Shown: positions 26,463 through 36,427, numbered from the stretch's first letter. The stretch: 55,301 nucleotides of DNA from an uncultured Muribaculaceae bacterium (GCA_910585285.1 CAJUDL010000024.1:1-55301); one strand, 5' to 3'. Notes: a model not told the origin generated them from the sequence alone. Program-made: numbers and translations.

Positions 26463-29400
26463 TTAATTATCATTATCCTTTTTATATTCCTTTATAACAC
26501 TTTTCCCCTTCTTATCTTTTCCATTTTTATCCACAATTTTTTTCTTTTTGCGAATAAGGAATGTGAACGGATTATCAAAATCACGTCGATAGATCACTCC
26601 TATTCCCTGTGTGGTCAATGCCGATCTCAGATAATAGTTCTGATCATTAAAATGATTATATGCTTTGAGACGAAGGTTCCCATTCTTATTGAGCAAATAT
26701 TCAATATCAAAATCACCGACAAAGGTCGATTGCGATGTTGCGCGATCCCGATATCCGAAATTTCCATTTATGAGCAGACGGTTATCGAGAAGTCTGGATG
26801 ATAATGCCACATCAACCTCCATATCTGAAAAATCGCCCTTATCCGAACGGAAAGATGGTGCAAGAGTTACCTTATCAGTAAGCTGTCCCATAAAACTCGA
26901 CAGCTGTGATGACAATGTTGAAGAAGCTACAGATGCCAGTTCTCCGCTACCATTGCTTGTGCCACCCATATACTCCGGAGTATAGAATCTGTTGAGAGCG
27001 AGCAGATAGATTATCTGTCGGTTCATCATGTCATCAGTGGAGATAATACTTTTCACTTTTCTCTCAACATCCTGCGTCAAAGTCGGCAAGGCTATATCGA
27101 AAGTTATCTCCGGACTCCTCATGTCGCCATGCACCTTCAGCAAAGCATCAACAGGCACATTTGTGCGGTTGAGATCCCTGTCTGTAGAAAAACTCTTGTC
27201 AAGATCAGAAAGATTGGTGTTGACACGATATGCCGCCGTTATGTCGAGAACGCCCTGCATAGGGTCTCCATTGAATGATATGTTACTTCCAGAGTTGATT
27301 TTGAAATCACGCAGAATCAGATCCTGAAGACTGAAATTGTAATTTCCTTCAGCCAAAGTATATTTACCATATATCTGCATTTCATCAGAATCTGTATTAT
27401 ATGAAATCTGCATCGGTCCCTCTCCGCGGGCAGTTATCCTGTCACCGGCTTTCGGATCCATCACCAAAGTTAATTTTGCCGCCGGAGTGACGCTACACCT
27501 TATGTCCATCGTGAAGAGCGAGGATCGGTCTATGCTCGGTGCTGGCAACGAATTTTTAAATTTCTCTTCCAGATCCACTATCCCCTGAATAGCCTCAAGT
27601 TCCGCTTTCTTTCGGTCAGAGAATGTCAGGAACTCATAATCAGCGGCAGCCTGTGTTTCACTTAAGACAAATGTAAAATCGCTGTTGGGAGATGTCGAGA
27701 CATCAAGCATCATTGAGACTATACCCGGTCTTCCTCTCAACACTCCCCCTCCGGATGCAAAAATTTTACCATACCAGTCGGAATTTATTTTGTTGTTGGT
27801 ATCAAAACAGAGAAGATTGCGTGCATCCGTTAGCCGGAATTCAAATTCAGGCTCATGAAAATAATGATGCTTCACAAAACCTTTCAGCAACGCTGAGTTT
27901 CCATATTTATCATATAGTCTGAAAGAGGGTATGTCTATGTATCCGGGACGAATATCAACGGAATCCGTGCCATGATAATATACGTTGGTATAATCAACCT
28001 TCATACTAATTGAATCTGCGAGAACCTTCCCTTTCAAATCAATATCCTTGAATGTACCGTAAAGTTTCACACGCCCCGAGGCTTCTCCGCCGACATCTGA
28101 AGTAAACGCAGACATGAATGGCTTCAAAAATTCTATATTAACATGATCCGCAAGCATATCAAACGATAGAGAGTCTCTGGTAACGAATACTCCACCGCCT
28201 ATCAAAGCTACTCTTCGCTGACCTTTACGGATATCGGCATTTATCGCTACCTTTTTACTGTCATTCACCCAGTGACTCTCAAGATTGCCATCGCCCAGAA
28301 CAGCGCCATTATAACTCAGGTCCTTGACAAAAAGACGTTCAGTACGCAACACGGGCACCTTCGTAAATAAATCGGAAGCAAGTATCTCTCCTGTAGCAAT
28401 TCCCCCGAAATTCACATAATTTATATTCAGAGCTTCAAATATATAGCTGAGGTCAATGCCAGCTAATTTTATTTTCAAGGCATCTACAGGAGAGGTAGAC
28501 ACACGTCCGTTTATCGTCACAAACTGCCCCGCATGCCATATCCTGATGTTGTCAACATCCACGGCATCACCTGAGTATGCCATGGAAGCCCGGTCAATAC
28601 GCCATTCAGAGCCATTTAATCGGAATGACGAAGGTGATACCTTTAGATCAACGTCCGGTTTTCCGGTAAACTGATTTTTTGTTATCTGTGCATCAAGTCG
28701 AATATTACCTTCAGCCGTTTTATTTTTTTCAAAAGTCCAGTCAATATCTGATGTAATATTGTCGGCAAATGCTGACAATACGACATACAGATTAGCATCA
28801 TCGTTCTTGGCAGGCACTGTGCTCGAAATCTCACCCCTCAATCCATTTATACGATCACCGTTGATATTTATTTTGGTGTTTCGTATCATTTTGTTTCCCT
28901 TCACGAGATATGGAGCGTTGATATCTAACGCCAGTTTACCGTCCGCACCCATCATATCCCCTGCAATAGAGATATTTGAATATGGCCTCACCGAAAGGGA
29001 AAAGAATTCGGCAAATTCGTCATTAGGACTGATGGTCAGGTCAAGCTTCGCGAAATCCTGACTCCCCGAAATAGTATCGCCGGCAACAAGCGACGGAACA
29101 GACCTCACAACGAGATCTTTCGAAAACTTGGCGAGATTCCCGAATGTAAATGCACCTTCAAGTTTCCCGTTAATAATATCGCTGCTGATTGAATATCTCT
29201 TGACTGTGTCAACTCTCTCTGACAACAATGAAAGAGAAGAAAGATGAAGACTCTTATCACCCGCTTTTTCAAAGTTTACGGAAGTAAGATTTATAGAGCC
29301 GGTTAAATTATCTATACTGTTGCCAGTGACATCCGCACCTAAGTTTGCCGCCAGATCATACCCCTTGTACTTAGGAAGAATACCATATCTTGACGGAATA

Positions 29401-31010
29401 AAATTATGAATATCCGTGTCAATGCGCCATTGTGAATTTTCCTTATCAAGAATAACATCCACATGAGAATCGAGACTCACGGATTCATCATCAACCACAA
29501 GAAGACCGGCTATGGATTTGCCGTTTTTTTCTCCGCTTAGTGATATATTGTCAATTGTCTCGCCATTATACTCAAAGTTGGAGATTACCGCATCAACCGC
29601 AGCATCCATATCTTTACCTTGCACATTAAAATCAATGGTGGATGTCAACGATAATGTGCCGAACTTTTCATTGGCGATAAGTTTACCAAAATCAAAATTC
29701 TCAGAATTTACATCACCTGATAGTGCAAATAATTTTGCAGATCTCCAAGACAATCCACACTCTGCATCCAGATCCCCGACGCCGGAAAGTATTTCCACAT
29801 CTATATCGGATTTCTGTTCGGGCATTGACAGATGTCCATTTGCTTTCAGTTTCAAATCGCCAAGACGACATATCATATCTGCGATATTCTTTTTGAGACC
29901 GGGCAATAAAGTAATGATTGCATTTATCTTTTCGGAGGATGATGTCAACTCCAGATCTTCAATCTCTCCTCTCAGGTTTTTAATCTCGGGAGCGCCTTGC
30001 AGTCTACACCTCAAACTTAAATTAAAATCATTAAAGCCATCCCTCAATACAAATTGCTCAAGATAGATATCGTTGGTCTTGCCTGAAATATCTGCATCAA
30101 ACTTATATTCTCCATTAAAAGAAGCCAAAGGAGGATAAAAGCACCTGAAATCAGCAGGCGACAATCTTGATGCTGAGATTTGCACAAGATGATTGCCGGA
30201 ATCAAGAGATTGCAATATATCTTTAAAAGATTTAAACTGCAGGTGAATATCAGAGATCTTTATATCGCTTCCCGGCAATCTCAATGCTATGTCAACCACA
30301 TCAAACGACTCCGGAGTTATATGAGCCATCATTGCCAATTTTTCCACTGACAAGCCGCTTCTTTCTCTAAAGGAAAGCCGTCTCAAATCAACTATAAAAT
30401 CATCATTTTTAAGTTGTGGCAGTGTGACATCCGCCTTAAAATCATTTAGTTCTATGTGATTGTTATCAAATGCCAAAGGATTGTCCTTGCGGGGAGCGCT
30501 ATGGATATCATAAGAAAGTCTCGACTTCCTTATCACCACGTTATGAAGCTTTAAATCAAATTTTGTAGGTGGTTTGTTTTTATCTTTCGGAGCAAGAGCC
30601 TTGATAATAAAATCTATATTTAAGGGGGATTGCGGTGTCTCCTTCCAGACTCTGCCGTCAAGTCCGATGACTTCCGCATATGTTATTTCGATTTTCTGAT
30701 CATATATAAGGCGCCAGAGATGTATTCCTGCACCAAGAGTGCCTACGGAAATGCACTTCTCATTCTTAGGGGTATAAATATCCACATCCGAAAGTCGCAC
30801 CTCATTAAATGGAAAGATCTTAAGTGACCCAATCTCCACTCTTGAACCTAAAAAGGCTGAGGTTTCTTTCTCGACCCGGCTTTTGACCGACCTCTGCACA
30901 GAGGGTATGGAGAGCACGATATATAACCCCACGTAGATAACCACCGCTATGATTATAACGGTGAAAAGGAAACTGCGTAGAACCTTATAAGTAGTTCTTA
31001 GTGCCGACAT
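26463..31010 (-). CDS. tamB: TamB/AsmA-like intermembrane protein (DUF490 C-terminus)
   Basis: Large periplasm-spanning protein of the TamB/YdbH/AsmA-like group, now linked to phospholipid transport to, and barrel assembly in, the outer membrane. The 1515 residues begin with one membrane anchor (about 12-38). A very long run of beta-rich repeats typical of the lipid-conducting groove follows. A C-terminal DUF490 domain covers about 1050-1470 (ITARGEGPMQISYN, YTLAEGNYNFSLQDLILRDFKI, MNRQIIYLLALNRFYTPEY). The C-terminal tail is Lys-rich. The ATG at 31010 lies only about 8 bases after a TAATTTTG box (31018-31025 on the minus strand), so the message may be leaderless or nearly so. The patatin-like gene follows 8 bases after the stop. 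Confidence 0.9.
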   Translation of the reverse strand: MSALRTTYKVLRSFLFTVIIIAVVIYVGLYIVLSIPSVQRSVKSRVEKETSAFLGSRVEIGSLKIFPFNEVRLSDVDIYTPKNEKCISVGTLGAGIHLWRLIYDQKIEITYAEVIGLDGRVWKETPQSPLNIDFIIKALAPKDKNKPPTKFDLKLHNVVIRKSRLSYDIHSAPRKDNPLAFDNNHIELNDFKADVTLPQLKNDDFIVDLRRLSFRERSGLSVEKLAMMAHITPESFDVVDIALRLPGSDIKISDIHLQFKSFKDILQSLDSGNHLVQISASRLSPADFRCFYPPLASFNGEYKFDADISGKTNDIYLEQFVLRDGFNDFNLSLRCRLQGAPEIKNLRGEIEDLELTSSSEKINAIITLLPGLKKNIADMICRLGDLKLKANGHLSMPEQKSDIDVEILSGVGDLDAECGLSWRSAKLFALSGDVNSENFDFGKLIANEKFGTLSLTSTIDFNVQGKDMDAAVDAVISNFEYNGETIDNISLSGEKNGKSIAGLLVVDDESVSLDSHVDVILDKENSQWRIDTDIHNFIPSRYGILPKYKGYDLAANLGADVTGNSIDNLTGSINLTSVNFEKAGDKSLHLSSLSLLSERVDTVKRYSISSDIINGKLEGAFTFGNLAKFSKDLVVRSVPSLVAGDTISGSQDFAKLDLTISPNDEFAEFFSLSVRPYSNISIAGDMMGADGKLALDINAPYLVKGNKMIRNTKININGDRINGLRGEISSTVPAKNDDANLYVVLSAFADNITSDIDWTFEKNKTAEGNIRLDAQITKNQFTGKPDVDLKVSPSSFRLNGSEWRIDRASMAYSGDAVDVDNIRIWHAGQFVTINGRVSTSPVDALKIKLAGIDLSYIFEALNINYVNFGGIATGEILASDLFTKVPVLRTERLFVKDLSYNGAVLGDGNLESHWVNDSKKVAINADIRKGQRRVALIGGGVFVTRDSLSFDMLADHVNIEFLKPFMSAFTSDVGGEASGRVKLYGTFKDIDLKGKVLADSISMKVDYTNVYYHGTDSVDIRPGYIDIPSFRLYDKYGNSALLKGFVKHHYFHEPEFEFRLTDARNLLCFDTNNKINSDWYGKIFASGGGVLRGRPGIVSMMLDVSTSPNSDFTFVLSETQAAADYEFLTFSDRKKAELEAIQGIVDLEEKFKNSLPAPSIDRSSLFTMDIRCSVTPAAKLTLVMDPKAGDRITARGEGPMQISYNTDSDEMQIYGKYTLAEGNYNFSLQDLILRDFKINSGSNISFNGDPMQGVLDITAAYRVNTNLSDLDKSFSTDRDLNRTNVPVDALLKVHGDMRSPEITFDIALPTLTQDVERKVKSIISTDDMMNRQIIYLLALNRFYTPEYMGGTSNGSGELASVASSTLSSQLSSFMGQLTDKVTLAPSFRSDKGDFSDMEVDVALSSRLLDNRLLINGNFGYRDRATSQSTFVGDFDIEYLLNKNGNLRLKAYNHFNDQNYYLRSALTTQGIGVIYRRDFDNPFTFLIRKKKKIVDKNGKDKKGKSVIKEYKKDNDN

Positions 31011-31076
31011 ATGACTACAAAATTACTAAATTTCCATGATTACATCGGCATTTTAAAGTATATTTTATCTTATTTA

Positions 31077-31107
31077 TTGAAAAATTGAAAAGCATTTCTT
31101 AACTTTG
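31077..31107 (+). promoter_or_regulatory. Promoter of tsaD
   Basis: TTG at 31077-31079, a 20-base spacer and TAACTTTG at 31100-31107. It is divergent from the probable tamB promoter in the same 118-base gap. Confidence 0.65.
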
Positions 31108-31128
31108 TAATCGTAAACAAGCTTGAAA

Positions 31129-32145
31129 ATGAGTATAGCTATTCTCGGAATAGAATCATCATGCGATGACACGTCAGCGGCAGTGATCGTTGACGGATTG
31201 CTTCGCAGCAATGTTATCGCAAGTCAGAAAGTGCATGAAGCATATGGAGGAGTCGTGCCCGAACTTGCTTCTCGTGCTCACCAGCAAAATATAGTACCGG
31301 TTGTGTCGGAAGCACTCCGTCAGGCAGACATTAGCAAAGAAGACCTTTCAGCAATAGCCTATACACGAGGTCCGGGATTGCTGGGATCGCTTCTCGTGGG
31401 AACATCTTTTGCAAAAGGGATGTCAATCGGACTTGACATCCCCTTGATTGATGTTAACCATCTTCATGCTCATGTCCTTTCTCATTTCATTAAAGTCAAT
31501 CCGGAGGACGAGATTCCGGAATATCCTTTCTTATGCTTGCTGATATCCGGAGGTAATTCCCAGATTATTCTTGTAAAAAGCATGTCTGAAATGGAAATCC
31601 TCGGGAAAACCATCGATGATGCTGCCGGAGAAGCTTTCGATAAATGTGCCAAAACAATCGGTCTCCCCTATCCTGGCGGTCCCCATATCGATCGTTATGC
31701 AGCCGAGGGCAATCCAAAAGCTTTTCAGTTTAGCAAACCTCACATTCCGGATCTCGATTATTCTTTCAGCGGGCTCAAGACATCATTCCTCTATACTGTT
31801 CGCGACCGGCTTAAGGAAAACCCTCGTTTCATAGAAGAAAATATGGCAGATTTGTGCGCATCCCTACAAGCCACAATCATAGACATTCTTCTCAACAAAC
31901 TCAAAAAAGCCATAAAAATGACAGGAGTGAAACATGTTGCCATAGGTGGAGGGGTTTCAGCGAACTCCGGAGTGCGCAATGCTGTTGAAGGATTGTGCAA
32001 GAGCATGAATGTGCGACCCTGGATACCACCTCGTGCGTTTACCACCGACAACGCAGCCATGGTTGCCATTGCCGGATACCATAAATATCTTAATAACGAA
32101 TTCAGTCAACTCGGGCTTCCTCCTTTTGCCCGTGTTTCAATATAA
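31129..32145 (+). CDS. tsaD: tRNA N6-adenosine threonylcarbamoyltransferase
   Basis: Transfers the threonylcarbamoyl group to A37 of ANN-decoding tRNAs (t6A synthesis), together with TsaB and TsaE. The in-frame TTG at 31123 is less likely than the ATG at 31129, which gives MSIAILGIESSCDDTSAAVI and 338 residues. The metal-binding HLHAH is at 111-115, and GGGVSANSGVR and the late DNAAMVAIAG are present. tsaC, the enzyme that makes the activated donor, lies about 4 kb downstream. A CinA-like gene follows after 35 bases. Confidence 0.96.
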   Translation: MSIAILGIESSCDDTSAAVIVDGLLRSNVIASQKVHEAYGGVVPELASRAHQQNIVPVVSEALRQADISKEDLSAIAYTRGPGLLGSLLVGTSFAKGMSIGLDIPLIDVNHLHAHVLSHFIKVNPEDEIPEYPFLCLLISGGNSQIILVKSMSEMEILGKTIDDAAGEAFDKCAKTIGLPYPGGPHIDRYAAEGNPKAFQFSKPHIPDLDYSFSGLKTSFLYTVRDRLKENPRFIEENMADLCASLQATIIDILLNKLKKAIKMTGVKHVAIGGGVSANSGVRNAVEGLCKSMNVRPWIPPRAFTTDNAAMVAIAGYHKYLNNEFSQLGLPPFARVSI

Positions 32146-32180
32146 GAAGCTGTTTAAAAATAAAAGTTAAATTTGGGGCG

Positions 32181-32951
32181 ATGACAAAGAAAAGCACATC
32201 CGATCATAAAGAGACCCGACATGTTGTGATTTATGGTTATACCAAACAGGAACTTTCTAAAATCATTCAACATTTCGAGGCGGCTCTTCCCGAGTTTGTG
32301 AAAGTCACTATAGACTCAGGTAACCTCCTGACAAAGATAACTCTGACAGGAATTAACTCCGGGGTTGAATTGTTACGGTTCCAAATGAATCGTCTGCACC
32401 AGAATCTACAGGATCTCTTCTCCGAAGAACTTGTAACAATCGAGGATAAATCTTTATCGCAGGTGCTAGGTGAACTGCTTTCAGAAAAAGAGTTGACGGT
32501 ATCATCTGCCGAAAGTTGCACAGGTGGCAACATCGCGCATAAAATAGTGCAACGCGCAGGTTCCTCCGCCTATTTCATGGGGAGTGTGGTCAGCTACAGC
32601 AACGATGTCAAGGCTGATGTGCTGGGAGTTTCACGCAGCGATATCGGACGTCACGGTGCCGTATCGCGCGAAGTTGCAGAGCAAATGGCTCTGGGCGCTG
32701 CAAGACTCATGCATACCGACTGCGCCATCGCAACCACAGGCATTGCCGGACCGGAAGGAGGATCAAAATTCAAACCCGTGGGCACAGTCTGGTTCGCAGT
32801 GAAATATGGCAACAGAACCGTTAGCGAATGCATCCGCTTCGACGGAGACAGAGACCGCGTCATTGAATCTGCCACCAATCACGCCCTCGTGATGCTTATC
32901 AACCTTTTGCGCAACACCTATACGGCACAAGAAGACATCAACGACGAATAA
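32181..32951 (+). CDS. CinA-like nicotinamide-nucleotide amidase lacking the MoCF domain
   Basis: Probable deamidase converting nicotinamide mononucleotide to nicotinate mononucleotide (PncC activity, pyridine nucleotide salvage). The 256 residues hold a KH-like CinA middle domain at about 13-85 and the CinA C-terminal domain at about 92-250. The latter has SAESCTGGNIAHKI (109-122), GSVVSYSNDVKADVLGV and TTGIAGPEGGSKFKPVGTVW. Full-length CinA has about 415 residues with an N-terminal MoCF-like pyrophosphatase domain that is absent here. The start follows soon after the tsaD stop, so the missing domain was not simply overlooked. Cotranscription with tsaD is likely. Confidence 0.88.
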   Translation: MTKKSTSDHKETRHVVIYGYTKQELSKIIQHFEAALPEFVKVTIDSGNLLTKITLTGINSGVELLRFQMNRLHQNLQDLFSEELVTIEDKSLSQVLGELLSEKELTVSSAESCTGGNIAHKIVQRAGSSAYFMGSVVSYSNDVKADVLGVSRSDIGRHGAVSREVAEQMALGAARLMHTDCAIATTGIAGPEGGSKFKPVGTVWFAVKYGNRTVSECIRFDGDRDRVIESATNHALVMLINLLRNTYTAQEDINDE

Positions 32952-32994
32952 ACATCGATTAAATCGGGATTTTTTATTGAAAATTACAAAAAAA

Positions 32995-33026
32995 TTTGTG
33001 TAATTCACAAAAAATAAGTAATTTTG
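32995..33026 (+). promoter_or_regulatory. Promoter of the rpmB-rpmG operon
   Basis: TTTG at 32995-32998, a 20-base spacer and TAATTTTG at 33019-33026, a full consensus match. The leader of about 120 bases before rpmB could hold autoregulatory structure, though I see no clear fold. Confidence 0.75.
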
Positions 33027-33151
33027 CAAACGTTTTGTGACCCATCCTTAAAAGTCGCTGGAAATGATGCAATTAGCGATGATATGAGAACTGCGATGAA
33101 GACCGAAACAATAAACTAAAAAATTAACAACAAGAATAGATAGCAACAGCC

Positions 33152-33415
33152 ATGGCTAAAGTTTGTCAAATTACCGGCAAGAAGGCGCAGGTGGGCAACA
33201 ACGTATCCCACTCAAAACGTCGCACCAAACGTAAGTTCGAGGTTAACTTGCACACAAAGAAATACTACTGGGTTGAGCAGGATATGTGGATCGTATTGCG
33301 AGTGTCCGCACACGCTATGCGCACTATCAACAAAATCGGCCTTAACGCAGCTCTCAAAAAAGCGGAAGCTGCCGGAAATCTCGATTTCAAAGACATCAAA
33401 ATCCTTTCTCTCTAA
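33152..33415 (+). CDS. rpmB: 50S ribosomal protein L28
   Basis: Large-subunit ribosomal protein of 87 residues. MAKVCQITGKKAQVGNNVSHSKRRTKRKFEVN is the expected bL28 start, with the conserved GNNVSHS segment. It is the first gene of a three-gene translation operon (L28, L33, DUF4295) that is common in Bacteroidota. The gap to rpmG is 15 bases. Confidence 0.97.
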   Translation: MAKVCQITGKKAQVGNNVSHSKRRTKRKFEVNLHTKKYYWVEQDMWIVLRVSAHAMRTINKIGLNAALKKAEAAGNLDFKDIKILSL

Positions 33416-33430
33416 AATTCAGTTTAAATT

Positions 33431-33619
33431 ATGGCAAAGAAAGCTAAAGGCAATCGAGTTCAGGTTATCCTCGAATGCACAGAACATAAGGCCAGCGGTA
33501 TGCCCGGTATGTCTCGTTACATCACAACCAAAAACCGCAAGAACACAACAGGTCGTCTGGAGTTGAAAAAATACAACCCCATCCTTAAGAAAGTAACCGT
33601 TCACAAAGAAATTAAATAA
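33431..33619 (+). CDS. rpmG: 50S ribosomal protein L33
   Basis: Large-subunit protein bL33 (62 residues). MAKKAKGNRVQVILECTEH, then YITTKNRKNTTGRLELKKYNP, match the family. The cysteine pairs of the zinc-binding form are absent (one Cys, at residue 16), so this is the zinc-independent type. It lies 15 bases after rpmB and 12 bases before the DUF4295 gene. Confidence 0.96.
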   Translation: MAKKAKGNRVQVILECTEHKASGMPGMSRYITTKNRKNTTGRLELKKYNPILKKVTVHKEIK

Positions 33620-33631
33620 GCACTCTGAACT

Positions 33632-33781
33632 ATGGCAAAGAAAACCGTCGCGTCTCTTCAAAAAGGTGAAGGACGCACCTACAGCAAAGTCATCATCATG
33701 GAGAAATCTCCTAAAACGGGCGCTTATGTTTTCAAAGAGGAAATGGTGCCTAACGATGCAGTTAAAGACGCTCTTAAGTAA
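33632..33781 (+). CDS. DUF4295 family small protein
   Basis: Short gene of 49 codons beginning MAKKTVASLQKGEGRTYSKV and ending AVKDALK. It is recognised as the small basic DUF4295 protein that follows L33 in Bacteroidota. Its role is unknown; the position and basic composition suggest the ribosome. It starts 12 bases after rpmG, and a very strong terminator follows. Confidence 0.88.
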   Translation: MAKKTVASLQKGEGRTYSKVIIMEKSPKTGAYVFKEEMVPNDAVKDALK

Positions 33782-33792
33782 TTAAGACAACT

Positions 33793-33848
33793 CCGCATAA
33801 AAACACCGGGCATTTTGCAATTGCAAGATGCCCGGTGTTTTTATGCGG
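33793..33848. terminator. Long bidirectional hairpin terminator
   Basis: Two 28-base arms (33793-33820 and 33821-33848) pair with one G-U and no unpaired centre, so about 4 bases would open as a loop. The AAAAA and TTTTT runs lie inside the stem. It separates the rpm operon from the convergent barrel gene. Confidence 0.9.
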
Positions 33849-33853
33849 TATTT

Positions 33854-34336
33854 TTAGAACACATATCCTATTCCCATTCCGAAAAATCCTCCGCTTGTAT
33901 CATTCATTAAGGAATATTTACCCTGGAGTGTCAATTTCAAATATGAAGTCAGATAGAGATCGAATCCGGCTCCAAAATTCGCACCTGCCCGACTCGCACT
34001 GTCACCATGTTTGTACGACCAGTTGTTGAATGTAAAACCAGCCAAAGGATATATAGCAAACCCTTTTGCCACCCTAAACGGGAAATGCATATCAACATCA
34101 AGAACAAATGCAGATTTGTTATCATTGCGGAAAACATATCCTAAATCAGGCGCGATGCGGAAATGATCGGCAAATGTATATTGAAAATAAACATCTGCAA
34201 AACCACCGTTGTTATATGTGGCAAAACCGCCCATCAGTCCGAGAGTCATCTCGCCTTTTTGTGCTTGCGCCCTTGCAGGCATTAGGGTTCCGATAGCCGC
34301 GACTATGGCTAAAACCAATAAGGATACTTTTTTCAT
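33854..34336 (-). CDS. Small outer membrane beta-barrel protein (porin-like)
   Basis: Predicted 8-stranded outer membrane barrel of 160 residues. The signal peptide ends at about residue 24 (MPARAQA). The mature chain is a run of short amphipathic strands (MTLGLMGGFATYN, ADVYFQYTF, FRIAPDLGYVF) and ends with GMGIGYVF, a typical C-terminal barrel signal. It resembles the OmpX/OmpW-size 'outer membrane beta-barrel' domain proteins common in Bacteroidota. The specific function is unknown. It stands alone, convergent with the rpm operon. Confidence 0.8.
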   Translation of the reverse strand: MKKVSLLVLAIVAAIGTLMPARAQAQKGEMTLGLMGGFATYNNGGFADVYFQYTFADHFRIAPDLGYVFRNDNKSAFVLDVDMHFPFRVAKGFAIYPLAGFTFNNWSYKHGDSASRAGANFGAGFDLYLTSYLKLTLQGKYSLMNDTSGGFFGMGIGYVF

Positions 34337-34434
34337 AAATCAGTTATATTAAATTGTTAAATTCATAACGGGATTTACCACAATAAAGTGCTAAATTCAA
34401 TAAAAAAACATATAGATTTATGAAAATGTTTCGC

Positions 34435-34442
34435 TAAATTTG
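34435..34442 (+). promoter_or_regulatory. Likely -7 element of the nadE operon
   Basis: TAAATTTG about 58 bases before the nadE ATG matches the consensus. No good -33 TTG is seen at the right distance, so this is tentative. Confidence 0.45.
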
Positions 34443-34499
34443 CATTAATAATAAAAATTTTGACCCCAATTTTTACAGTCAAAACTTAAATCTCATACG

Positions 34500-36416
34500 A
34501 TGAATGGATTAGGATACATCCGAATAGCTGCGATCTCGCCGGAAGTAAGACCAGCAGATGTGGACTTCAATATAAGCGAAATCAAGAAAATGTTAATTCT
34601 TGCAGACAGCAAGAATGCCGACATTTCTTTTTTCCCGGAAATGTCAATAACAGGATACACCTGCGCGGATCTGTTTTTTCAGCAGAACCTTCTTGAAAAA
34701 ACATCAGATGCCCTTGAAGATCTTGCAAAGTTTTCAAAGGATTTGAGCACAACAATTGTAGTCGGTGCACCGCTACGTCATGGCAACCGCCTCTTTAATT
34801 GTGCGATTGTTATTCACAATGGCAAAATCAAAGGAGCTGTCCCCAAAACACATATACCGAACTATAACGAATTTTATGAAAAAAGATGGTTTGCAGAAGG
34901 AAAACACTGCGACTCTGTCATTTCAGACAATATAGAATTTCCAGTGTCAAGAAATCTTCTGTTTTCAATCAACGGAGCTGTTGTCGGAATCGAAATCTGT
35001 GAAGATCTTTGGGTACCCGCTCCTCCGAGTTGCATGATGGCAATGGCGGGGGCAGAAATAATATTGAATCTCTCTGCAACCAATGAAATAGCAGGCAAAC
35101 ACCGCTATTTGGTAGATTTAATCGCGCAACAATCCGCTCGATGCCGTTGCGGATACGCCTACGCGTCCGCAGGACTCGGAGAATCTTCGACTGACCTGGT
35201 ATTTTCCGGTAACTGCATAATAGCGGAAAACGGATCAATCCTTGCTGAATCCAAACGTTTCACGCTCGATTCAAAAATGGAGATACGAGATGTAGATGTG
35301 GATATAATCCGCAATGACAGATTGAAATATTCCACCTTCGCAGATTCTGCCAACAACGAATTCCAAATAATTGATGTCGCCAATAACAACGTTAACAAGA
35401 ATGAAGAAATAATGCGCTATGTTTCTTCCCATCCATTTACGGATGGTGCGCCCGAACTTTTTCGTGAACGTTGCAATGAGATATCCTCAATTCAGGCATG
35501 GGGGCTTGCACAACGTCTTCGTGCAATAAATTGTAAAAACACAGTAATCGGAATATCCGGTGGTCTTGATTCCACCCTTGCTCTTCTCGTGACAGTCAAG
35601 GCTTACGACCTGCTTGGTTACGATCGGAAAGGCATCACTGCAGTGACAATGCCGGGGTTCGGAACAACTACACGGACACACTCGAATGCTTCGAAACTAA
35701 TGGAGCTATTAGGCGTCACAATGTTGGAGATCCCCATAGGTGAGGCAGTAGAACAACATTTCAAGTCGATTGGACATGATCCGGCCGTGCATGACGCCAC
35801 TTATGAAAACTCGCAGGCTCGCGAACGCACGCAAATACTTATGGATCTTGCCAATCAGACAAGCGGGATTGTTGTCGGCACAGGAGATCTTTCAGAACTG
35901 GCACTCGGGTGGTGCACATACAATGGAGACCAGATGTCGATGTATGGTGTCAATACATCTGTTCCAAAGACGTTGGTAAAATATCTTGTAGAAGGTTATG
36001 CCAACACCACGGACAAACCTGAAATCAGACAGGTTCTTCTCGATATCATTGATACCCCCATAAGCCCCGAACTTCTTCCGGCAGCCCAAGATGACACAAT
36101 AAAACAGAAAACAGAAGATCTCGTTGGTCCATACGAACTTCACGATTTCTTTCTACACGGAATGCTGCGTCATTCTTTCTCTCCTACCAAAATTTTCACT
36201 CTTGCCTGCCATGCATTTAACGGCAAATATGGGAAAGAGACTATAAAGCATTGGCTCAAAACATTCTATCGCAGATTTTTCTCACAACAGTTCAAACGTT
36301 CATGCATGCCCGACGGAATGAAAGTCGGAAGTGTCTGTCTATCTCCTCGCGGTGACTGGCGAATGCCTTCTGACGCATCAGCTGCATTATGGCTAAAGGA
36401 AGTTGAAGCTCTATAA
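34500..36416 (+). CDS. nadE: Glutamine-dependent NAD+ synthetase
   Basis: Amidates nicotinate adenine dinucleotide to NAD+, using glutamine. The 638-residue protein has an N-terminal nitrilase-type glutaminase with the triad Glu47 (FPEMSITGY), Lys116 (PKTHIPNYNEFYE) and Cys167 (GIEICEDLW). The C-terminal synthetase has the ATP-binding SGGLDSTLAL near 350-360 and GTGDLSELALGWCTYNGDQ. Length and domain order are standard for the large form. It leads a tightly spaced plus-strand train that runs to menE; the next gene starts 11 bases after its stop. Confidence 0.96.
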   Translation: MNGLGYIRIAAISPEVRPADVDFNISEIKKMLILADSKNADISFFPEMSITGYTCADLFFQQNLLEKTSDALEDLAKFSKDLSTTIVVGAPLRHGNRLFNCAIVIHNGKIKGAVPKTHIPNYNEFYEKRWFAEGKHCDSVISDNIEFPVSRNLLFSINGAVVGIEICEDLWVPAPPSCMMAMAGAEIILNLSATNEIAGKHRYLVDLIAQQSARCRCGYAYASAGLGESSTDLVFSGNCIIAENGSILAESKRFTLDSKMEIRDVDVDIIRNDRLKYSTFADSANNEFQIIDVANNNVNKNEEIMRYVSSHPFTDGAPELFRERCNEISSIQAWGLAQRLRAINCKNTVIGISGGLDSTLALLVTVKAYDLLGYDRKGITAVTMPGFGTTTRTHSNASKLMELLGVTMLEIPIGEAVEQHFKSIGHDPAVHDATYENSQARERTQILMDLANQTSGIVVGTGDLSELALGWCTYNGDQMSMYGVNTSVPKTLVKYLVEGYANTTDKPEIRQVLLDIIDTPISPELLPAAQDDTIKQKTEDLVGPYELHDFFLHGMLRHSFSPTKIFTLACHAFNGKYGKETIKHWLKTFYRRFFSQQFKRSCMPDGMKVGSVCLSPRGDWRMPSDASAALWLKEVEAL

Positions 36417-36427
36417 TAAGATTTCAA

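Noticed and set aside
31123..31128. TTG start two codons before the tsaD ATG
   Set aside because: The ATG at 31129 gives the normal MSIAILGIESS start.
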